A stretch of 64,000 bases of DNA from Progne subis subis (taxonomy: Eukaryota > Chordata > Aves > Passeriformes > Hirundinidae): the NCBI GenBank assembly GCA_022316685.1, contig JAKJHU010000037.1:1227792-1291791 (forward strand), written 5' to 3'. A program made the translations under genes and the position numbers. Shown in pieces: positions 55,887-64,000 of this stretch. The first letter of the stretch is position 1. Each line of letters starts with the position of its first letter. The notes beneath the pieces were generated by a model that saw nothing but the letters and a program-made list of their open reading frames with translations, did not search any database and was not told where the DNA came from.

Positions 55887-57552
55887 TGAAGATGGATTTA
55901 TTCACTGTGTAGGTGAACAAGGGCAGTTGTGAATTGCATGCTGCAGAATTCATATAATATTTGTACTAAAATTTGAGAGCACTAGGAGCAGTTTAAGTCC
56001 AGGTACTAGCTCCTCATTAAGGGTACAGAAAGGCTAAGATGCTTTTCAAATTTACTAGTCCCCTTTTTTTCATCCTAATCATGGTTTTGGTTTTTTTTCT
56101 GCCATTACAAGTGCTTAATTTTAATCATAGAAGATCATGCTGTCATTGTATTGGCACCAATTTCTCTAAGTTGACATTTTAGTTTTTGAAAAAATAATCT
56201 ATTTCAATATATCATCACTGGACCGTGGTTCAGAAATTAAAGAATTCTGATTCTGTCAACATGTAAGAGAAAATGAGCACATGCAATTAGTAGATTTGGG
56301 AGAAATCTTTTGAAATTTGTCTAAATATCTGACCTTTGGTAGTAATTCACAATGGCACAGGTGTCATTTTCTGGCTTGAATCACATTATTTAATATAATT
56401 ATATTGAATTTGTTACTCATCTGTGATAAACGTCTATCTGTTTATTTTCATTGAATTGTCACGATTTGCTCCAACAGGAGTTTCTCACCCCTCTTTTGGA
56501 AAGAAATTAAGTGAGGATGTCAGTTCAGGAAATAGTAGCTTTCCATTTCTCTATTCTAAGAGTCAGTAAAGACCCTTTGTAATCTCATATTTTGACTTAG
56601 AATAAGCTCATTTTTCAGAGTTTTCTATTATAGAGTCTGAGAATCAAAAAAACCCACAACCGCCACACCCTATGTATTTTGGACTTAGGCAAAATATTTT
56701 TTGAAAGCTTACTATGGACCCTAATGTCCCCTTGCCCCTACAATGAAAGGAATGGGTCATACTTTTCTTTCTTTTGAGCTACTGTTTCAAAAATTGAAAC
56801 CAAAGGGAGAACATGGATGCGGACTGTTGAGAAAAATGTCTGTTTGAAATTCCATCCATCTTGGTATTTGTTATCTTCAAGTGGAGCACATGTATAATTT
56901 TTTTCCTTAAATGACTATAGAGGACAAGGGATGAATTCCTCCCAAGTAAATTATTTCATTAGATTGATCTACTACATCTACCTGCAACAAAGTGATTCTA
57001 CCACAGATGATTTAGCAATGACTTAGTTCAAACTACTGCCAGAATGAAAAATGTATTGAATTAATACGGTTCATGTAAGGAACAGGGTCAGGCAGAGATA
57101 TAGGGAACTGTCATTTGTACATAAATTTAAGTGCTATTTTATATGATCTCCAGCTACTGACACAAAGCTGTTCAATACCTTGCTGTGTTCTCCCTTTATT
57201 CCTCCCCTCTTTGTTTAACCTTTATGCCATGGACCCATTTTTCCTCCTTGAGCTGCTTTCTGCATATCCAATTCAGAGATATCCAGGCCATGCTTGACCT
57301 TGACAGACTGTACTGGTCTTTGCTGGTTAATCTCTTGTGTATAATAATCAATTAGCTTTTATTTTACCAGATTTAGGACTTGACTGGACTCACTAGGTGG
57401 TCACAGAAGCCCCACATGACATGGGAAGCACAGGAACAGTCTCCCTCTCAGTGGCTTGGCCACTGTAAATCATCCTGCAAGTCTACCCATAAAGACTAGC
57501 TTGGAGGAGGAGAAAAAGAGCAATACCTCACTGAAAGGGTATCCCCTAAACT

Positions 57553-57644
57553 CCTAGAATCTTTTAAGTTGGGAAAGGCCTCCAAGATCATTGAACCCAG
57601 CCTTTGATTGATCACCACCTTGTCAGGTGGCCAGGTCCAGTCAT
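57553..57644 (-). mobile_element. CR1 LINE fragment, part left of the LTR insertion
   Basis: The stretches cctagaatcttttaagttgg and gaaaggcctccaagatcatt, then gatcaccaccttgtca, are the reverse complement of a CR1 3' end. The element resumes at 58032 after a 387-bp LTR. It ends at the target-site copy AGTCAT (57639-57644). Confidence 0.85.
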
Positions 57645-58031
57645 TGTCACCGAGACACACAAAGCAGTCACACGCAGACAAGAGATTTTTGCAGGGCAGA
57701 GGTCCTTCCGATCCAGCTCACCGCTGAGACAGGCGGAGAGACCCCTTTGTTTATTTCTTACTTTTTATACATTTGTGGATCTAGGCAGAAGATTGGCTTT
57801 TTGGGGTTTCCACCCCTCAGCCTCAGTGGCCAGACCAATTGTCAGTTACAATTGTTTTCAGGTTAGAAATATGCAAACAAAGGACAGAGAATGAAAAACA
57901 AAGGATTTGTTTATGTTACATCTGTGGGAAAAGGTAGAAAACTGCTCTAATATTCTACAGTAACTAAAAGGTCTGACTCAATTTATGAAATTCAAAAAGG
58001 CCTTAAAAAACTCAGAAAAACCAGGGTAACA
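57645..58031 (-). mobile_element. Solo LTR of an endogenous retrovirus, inserted in a CR1
   Basis: The 387-bp segment begins TGTCAC and ends GTAACA, giving TG...CA termini and a short imperfect inverted repeat (tgtcac / tgttac). It is flanked by a perfect 6-bp duplication, AGTCAT (57639-57644 and 58032-58037). Read on the minus strand it has a TATA-like tataaaaag (about 57760-57768) and AATAAA just downstream (57750-57755), then a CpG-richer segment ending gtgtctcggtgaca. That is the order expected of U3, a short R and U5. A 6-bp duplication and a poly(A) signal upstream of a short R suit a class II (beta- or alpharetrovirus-like) avian ERV. No internal viral region is present, so it probably formed by LTR-LTR recombination. 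It encodes no protein. Confidence 0.85.
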
Positions 58032-58110
58032 AGTCATTTCTTGAACGCTTCCAGGAATGGTGACTCCTCCATCTCCCTGGGAAGTCCATTCCAGTCTTTT
58101 CCAGTCATGC
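58032..58110 (-). mobile_element. CR1 LINE fragment, part right of the LTR insertion
   Basis: agtcatttcttgaacgcttc, ggaatggtgactcctccatc and tccctgggaagtccattcca continue the CR1 started at 57553. The CR1 consensus runs directly from the left piece to this piece, so the LTR came later. Similarity fades after about 58110. Confidence 0.8.
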
Positions 58111-59605
58111 TTCTGCACTGAGCAGGCTGGATAGCTCTTCCCCAGGAAACCTATATTCCCATCTAAAACAGAGTCATGATGGATCCTTGCTTCTACTAAA
58201 AGTATGCTATAGGAACAAAATTAGTAACACATATACCCTGTTCCAGCCATTTTAAAAGGTCAAGATATTTATAGGCCTGGTAAGGAAAGTTGCCCTACAT
58301 ACTGCCCTGACCTGTGTCCAAATGGAAAGCTGAGTACATCAGGGGAAGCAGATCCCTGTGTTCCGTGTTCCTCAAGAAAAAAGGTGTCTGACGTACACAG
58401 AGACCTCAGGCAATCAATTTTACTGTTTTAGAATGCTGCTTGTACCACACAGGCTATAGGATGGAGCCATGGAGAGCTCAGTGTATTGCAGGGATGTTGC
58501 ATGTTCATAAAAGCTGACAATGCCCACATGAAAATGAAGCATGTTTCTCAAGTTTAGGAGAAAAATAAGGAGAAGCTCCCTGCACAGAGCGAGGGGAGTT
58601 AAGCTTTCCTCTCATTCTGGCCCTTCAAAAGGTCATTGCAGAAAGTGTTGTAACACAAAGTGATTTTAACCTGACTCTGCTAATGTGACATTTGGAGCAT
58701 GGCTGTGGCAGTCTGATGTGACAGCAGTAAAATGTTGCATTGTACTGTGTGAGTAAATGGCAGATAGCCTGATAAAAATGAGGGACTTATTCGCGTATTT
58801 AGTCGGTGCTTCCCCTCTCCAGAGGAAAAGACTTTCGAAAAGTCTCTGAAGTGTGAATCCCAAAGGTCAATAAATGCACAAAGGGCTTGTTGAATTCAGA
58901 GAAGAGAAGAGAATTTTTAAAAATCTATTTGTGAAATTTCACACCTAGAAAATGTTAAGTAGGATTTAAGGCTGCAGTCTTGTACAGAAGCTATAAATCA
59001 TCAAAAGCTTTTTAACTGCTCATATCCAAGTCTGATAAATTCAGCTGACAACCTAAGTGATAACCTGTAGCCAAATGCTAGATTATTGCCTGTGTGTTAC
59101 AGGTTCATTTTTCAGCACTTTAGAACTGTTTTAATCCCTGAAAGACTCAGGTAGCTTTAGTCCATCTGATTTACTGTGCTAGGTAAAATCAGTGGTGCAC
59201 TCCAACTGTGGACTGACTCTGGAGGGAGTAGGGTTTACAGAAACATCTGGAAAAGACCGTGGGCTCGCAAGCCATAATTATGTAGATAGGTGTCCTTTGG
59301 ATATAGAATGCCCTTACTGATACAGTGGACCATTGTGTAAATTAAATGTTTCATCCCTTGTTTGGGTTTCCATTTGACTTCTGCTTCTGTTTCCCTTGTT
59401 AATACATATTTCAATTATCTTTTTTTAATGAAAATTCAAATTGCTTTTCTTTAGACCTCCATGATCTATCTACTTGTATGGAAGAGGATGACTAAATCAA
59501 AGGAATACAAAAGATAAAATGTTAGGGGAAAAGACAACTGAGTTGTACATTTTAATTTCTAAGTAATTCAAACATTTTGAAAATGTTACCCAAAGTGGAT
59601 TTTCC

Positions 59606-59760
59606 CAAAGATTAGCTCAGTTGGACAGAGTATGGTGCTATTAATGCCAAGGATGTGGGTGTGATCCCCACATGGGCCATTCACTTAAGAGTTAGACTCA
59701 ATGGTCCATGTGGGTCCCTTCCAATAATCCTCAATCCTCAGAATATCCTGTGGTTCTGTG
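59606..59760 (+). mobile_element. tRNA-Ile-derived SINE with CR1-like tail (TguSINE1-like)
   Basis: Bases 59606-59679 (74 nt) have the layout of a tRNA-Ile gene. Box A is a perfect tagctcagttgg (59613-59624), the anticodon region reads gtgctattaatgcc, the box-B-like sequence is ggtgtgatccc (59658-59668), and it ends tgggcca. A tail of about 80 bp follows, with gttagactcaatggtcc and tgggtcccttccaat and ending gtggttctgtg, resembling the CR1 3' end. A tRNA-Ile head with a CR1 tail is, as I recall, the structure of the songbird family TguSINE1, mobilised by CR1 enzymes. The substitutions in box B and the acceptor stem argue against a functional tRNA gene. Confidence 0.85.
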
Positions 59761-60407
59761 AAGCTAACTGGCAGCCGAGTCAATCTTGACATGCCCCATC
59801 CCAAATGGAGCAAAGCCTAAACCTAACTTTTTTTTTAAGATGTAATAGCCAGATAAATGCATCTCCCTTGGCATCATAACTGAAGATTTGAGCACGTAAG
59901 CATTTTTCCAAGCTTTTCTTTCCTTAGAAGTTTGTTGTAATTGACTAATTAGATCTGTGCAGAATAAGGATAATGGTTTTTTTGCACTTTTACTGAAAAA
60001 GAAAAAGAGAATAAAAGTCTAGTAGGAGCATTGCAAAGTTCTTCAGCTCTGCCTTGTGAAATTGAATGTAGAGATTTACTTAGCATGAGATCCTAAAAGG
60101 AATAAAAGTTTATCTTAAATGATCTGTCAGGTTCAATTTATTTGTATTTATTGGCCTGGAGCTCTTCCATTTAGCAAAACTTTGGCTTCTCTTGCATGGG
60201 GAGAGTGCTTGGAAGAAAAGGCTCATTTTGCTGCCTAGAGATGTGCCCATGCAAAGTAGTCCAACTAGCATTCCTGGCAGGACTACCTATCCTGCAGGGC
60301 TATGGACAGATGTACTGGGAGAGTAGCTTTGGGCCTTCACAGTCTGCACCTCCTGGTGCTGGACAACAGATCCTACAGAAATGTGTACTGCCTCTTTTGT
60401 GGCAGAT

Positions 60408-60540
60408 CTGAGGAATTCAAGAAATGTCTGGACCTGGCACTTGGTGCCATGGTCAAGTAGACAAGGCAGAGATCAGTCAACAGTCTAACCCAATCTGATC
60501 TTGGAGATCTTTTCCAACCTAAATGATTCTGTGATTCTGT
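60408..60540 (+). mobile_element. CR1 LINE 3' end, sense to the gene
   Basis: Recognisable pieces are aattcaagaaatgtctggac, cttggtgccatggtcaagta, tctgatcttggagatctttt and ccaacctaaatgattctgtg. It ends in the 8-bp terminal repeat attctgtgattctgt typical of CR1. It is 5'-truncated and the only CR1 LINE copy here in the gene's own orientation. Confidence 0.88.
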
Positions 60541-63040
60541 CATTACGAGCAGCCTTCTTGCCTCAAACAGCACAACCATGGCCAGTCATGGGCAATGGGG
60601 ACAAGGTGCCCTCAAGCCTTTGGGCTGATGCCAACTGTGGACTCTGGACATGCATTAAGATTATGCGTGTTGGAACCCCAGGTTTAGCAGTGCTCTTCCT
60701 GAACTTCAGATAACTACAAGGTGCAGGTGCAAAGGATGGAGATGATTTTAAGCCTTTGCAGCATCTATTGCTCTGCACTTTCACCAGCTCACTAATCCAT
60801 AGAGACTAAAAGAACAGGTGTAAAAGTGGATCAACAGTATTCTTCATTACAGTACAATTGATTGATCTCATGACTGTAATTTACACTCATTCAAGCGGCA
60901 TTCATTTCAGGTGGCATTCATATTTTCATAGTTTTGGATAAATTTAGGATGAAATATTTATGCTTTATTTAAGACTACATATAGTCCTCTTGTTTGCTTT
61001 TCTTACATCTTGGCATTGCGACTATTATTAAAAACAAGCAAAAAGTGGGGAGACAGGAGTAAGGGAGTGAAATGTTACATCTGCATGTCATAAACCAAGT
61101 ACTTAAAAGTCAGCAATTACAGGATCAAAGGTAAAAACATTCAAACAGTTTTTCCCTCCATTCTAAAGTATAAAATTGCTAATGTTGAAAATCTCTAGCA
61201 ATGAAAAAGTTACAAGCAGCTAAGGTAAACTCATTCAAGGTCCAGATAAGGAAACTGGAATAGTCTGTGCTGGCAGACCTGATTTCAACTGGGTGAGAGA
61301 TTAGGTTATAGAGTGGCTTTTAGTCACTCTGCATTAAGAAAATAAAATTTTGTCCTTGCTTTACTTTGCTCAGGATAGAGATGGAAACACAAGAGTTGAA
61401 ATATTTCATAATGTTACTCCAGTTCAGTCAGACTGTTTGCCACTCTGGCATCCCAAACAGTTTCCTGACTAAAACAGAAATGGGAAAGTTGCCCAAGATG
61501 CACAGAACGGAAATACCATTTTCAGGGTTCTCTGATTTTTCCCTTTGTCAATATTTCTTTATTCATCTTCATTGATATCCTCACAGAGCAGAGAACTGTT
61601 AAAAAGCCATTGAAAACTACATTTAGTTCTTGCTGTGCTAAAAATGCTAGGAATTTTACAATTAGTTAAATTTTGTATAAAAAGAAATAGTGATATGAGT
61701 ATATTGTCATCTCAGATTTGACATAAGCATGATATAACAACCTCTGTCACCACCATGTGTGTATTTTCCACTCTTTGTAGAAGGCCAGTAGGAATCAGTC
61801 TCTAGAACAGTGGTAAACTCCTTTGTGATTTGTCTAAAAAATCCTCCTGTGTACTCCCTTTTCTCAGATGGTATGAGTTTTCTGGGAGTTGTCCTCATCT
61901 GAGATTTGTTAATTGCTGTTCAAGGAATTGCCACAGAGAAACTAAAAGAATATGGGTGCCTTGTAAAGGTTTGAAGCAGGAGGAAAGCTTCCTGGCTTGT
62001 ACACATGATAGGTTTCCATTCCTATACAGCAATTTAGCTGCCATTCTCAATGATGGGATTTTTTGCCTGTGGTCCATAATTATGAGGGTAGAGAAGGACT
62101 TAGGGGACTATTTAGATTACATGTTAGCCAAATCATCAGGTAACTCCATGTAATAGTCAAGTAGTAGAAGAAGCTGCCAGGACAGTTATGCCATACACAT
62201 TTCATTTTTCAAAACAAGATGGCTGATGATGGTGGATAATTAATCCCGATGCAATAACCAAGGACAAACAAAATTGAACAATAGCTGTTTATCTTTTTCA
62301 TTTGGAATGGTTCTATACATAGTGCTGTTACCTAGAAATCAATAGCTGATCTGTTAGATGGATAAAACCCAATCAACAGATAAAATATAAATGAAACTGC
62401 ATCACAAAGAATTGGGTCAAATCCTATTGGAAATGGGTCAAACCCTTAGGAATCCTTCTCTACGGTTGATTATAATGAGTGCGCAAGGTTTTAAAACCAG
62501 CTTACAGCTTTTAATCAGCAGTAGCTTATGGTATGATGAATTACTGCTGTGTATGTGTTGTAATTAAGCAGTGCTTTATGAAGACAGTGTAGCTGTAACA
62601 TTGTAAACTCTGAGACTGATACAGCAAAGTTCTGAGTCCATCCTGAAATGTTAAATTCATTGGGCATTCAGGGCTTTCAGCATCTCACACAGTCAAACCT
62701 GTAATGCGACAAACAATGCAAAAGACCTCATTTTGCACATGGATTAAATACTCATCTGTGACTGTAGCAGCTTTTAAATTTTTAAGATATTGATCCACAG
62801 CCTACTTTGATCTTATAGTATATAATCTGAACCAATGTTAATATTAAATACCAAATTACAGAAATTATCATCTTGAGTCTTATGAAATACCAGACTTTAT
62901 TTCCTTCAAGAAACGAAGTTATACCAGGCAAGTGACAGCTTGCTGCAATGTCTTCTTCTAGGACTACAAATGAAAAAGGCTTACATAGAATTTAGTTCTT
63001 GCTAAAGTCTCTGTACAGTCAATCATGTGTAATTTTTAAT

Positions 63041-63098
63041 GGGGTTTTTTGTGGGTTAGTTTTTTTGTTTGTTTGTTTGCTTTTGTTTTTTGTTTTTG
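63041..63098 (+). repeat. T/G-rich tract with (TTTG)n
   Basis: It opens with G4 T6, then gtgggttag, a T run and TTTG units. It resembles the tracts at 8766 and 19080. Confidence 0.88.
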
Positions 63099-63584
63099 AC
63101 ACATACAAATTGACTGTGCTTGCCAGGTGAAAATGAACTTCCAAATTTCATTAATATATTTGTTTTATTTGATAACTGAATATTATGGATTTAATTGAAA
63201 GCAATTTTATGTTAGTTAACTAATTAAATGGTAAGAATGTAGATCCTCAAGCTGTTCCTCAGGTGTTTGCTTGATCTTTATTTCCCTGCATGCCCATATT
63301 TACAACAGCATTTATCTGCTCTGGACTTACACTAAAATGTCGCACATCTAAGCCACATCTAAGCCCTAGTACCTCAGGACAAATTGTATTCTGACAAGAC
63401 ATTGCTCAGGATGTCCCCATGCGCAGCAGACAGACCACCCACATAAAAAGTGCATTATTCAGATGCAGTTCCATCCTCTGCTCACTGTAGAAAAGGAATT
63501 TTCATCAAAACTTCCTGTATTCTGAATTTACTGATCTGCTCCTGAGATATATCTGAGGTAAATTTCTACGTCTTTCATGCTTAT

Positions 63585-63587
<3 letters not shown>

Positions 63588-63639
<52 letters not shown>
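63588..63639 (+). repeat. T52 homopolymer
   Basis: An uninterrupted run of 52 T. It could be an A tail read on the minus strand, but the sequence to its right shows no element I recognise. Confidence 0.95.
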
Positions 63640-63642
<3 letters not shown>

Positions 63643-64000
63643 ATGTATAAATAACTAAATATTAATTTACCACAAAGAAAGAGCAAAATGACAGTCCAGA
63701 AGCTGGGACATTCATCTAAACTGCATTTGGATCCCTCATCTCAGATTTTTCTGAGCGGGAACTTAAGCCATTATTTGATATATCTCAGAGGAATGTTCTT
63801 GTTACTGATCTAGGTCGGTGACTGGGGTTAGGGGACATTCCTCTTTCTTGTCACAAAAAAGTATTGGGTCAGATCTAGAATATATCTGCACTGTTAGTTA
63901 TGCCCATATTTGTTTTTGATCGTGGTGTCTAGGTCATTGAATCTCCTGGCTAACACAAGTGGAAATAGAAATGGAAATTCCTGAACTTATATTTGAACAG

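Larger units (their letters stand above)
46846..64000 (+). other. GABBR2 intron, at least 17.2 kb, runs off the window
   Basis: The intron opens with gtaggt and has no identified acceptor before base 64000. It contains a CpG-retaining block (47230-47985), CR1 pieces (51511-51588, 53135-53800, 57553-58110, 60408-60540), a solo LTR (57645-58031), a tRNA-derived SINE (59606-59760), and T homopolymers at 48008-48032, 55856-55880 and 63588-63639. The remainder is unique AT-rich sequence with no supported gene. Confidence 0.75.

Noticed and set aside
59606..59679. A possible functional tRNA-Ile gene.
   Set aside because: Box B and acceptor-stem substitutions, and a CR1-like tail instead of a T-run terminator, indicate a SINE.
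63989..64000. Window ends in gaacag, which could be read as an acceptor site.
   Set aside because: No pyrimidine tract precedes it and no sequence follows to test for coding.

Overview
This window is nuclear DNA from a vertebrate, almost certainly a bird and probably a songbird. It is AT-rich, its coding sequence lies in short exons with canonical GT-AG splice sites, and its interspersed repeats are mainly CR1 LINE fragments. It also holds a tRNA-Ile-derived SINE with a CR1-like tail (as I recall, the passerine family TguSINE1) and one solo retroviral LTR. There are no bacterial-style gene clusters. Nearly all open frames longer than 60 codons are chance frames in intron or low-complexity DNA.

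The only protein-coding gene I can support is the middle of a GABA-B receptor subunit 2 gene (GABBR2, or a close GABBR2-like paralogue) on the + strand. Five consecutive exons are visible: 129-230, 5361-5426, 10815-11006, 12139-12375 and 46785-46845. They encode 219 complete codons plus the first base of a split codon, all from the extracellular Venus-flytrap domain (about residues 211-430 in human numbering). Four disulphide cysteines and three N-glycosylation sites known from the mammalian protein are kept. The signal peptide and first part of the domain lie upstream of the window. The rest of the domain, the seven transmembrane helices and the coiled-coil tail lie downstream. Intron lengths are about 5.1, 5.4, 1.1 and 34.4 kb, followed by an intron of at least 17.2 kb that runs off the end.

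The introns hold: CR1 fragments at about 7.6, 16.5, 28.2, 51.5, 57.6 and 60.4 kb; an old, diverged CR1 relic at 53.1-53.8 kb; a 387-bp solo LTR (57645-58031) inserted into a CR1 with a 6-bp target duplication; the SINE at 59.6 kb; a 30-unit AAAAG array at 44.0 kb; a 20-unit TTG array at 29.0 kb; several long A or T homopolymers; and a set of T/G-rich tracts. Most recognisable retroelements lie antisense to the gene.

I found no operon, CRISPR array, functional RNA gene or undescribed molecular system. The best leads are the uneven divergence of the GABBR2 exons (ortholog or bird-retained paralogue, with two extra glycosylation sites), the nested LTR-in-CR1 insertion, the SINE, and a CpG-retaining block just downstream of the fifth exon.
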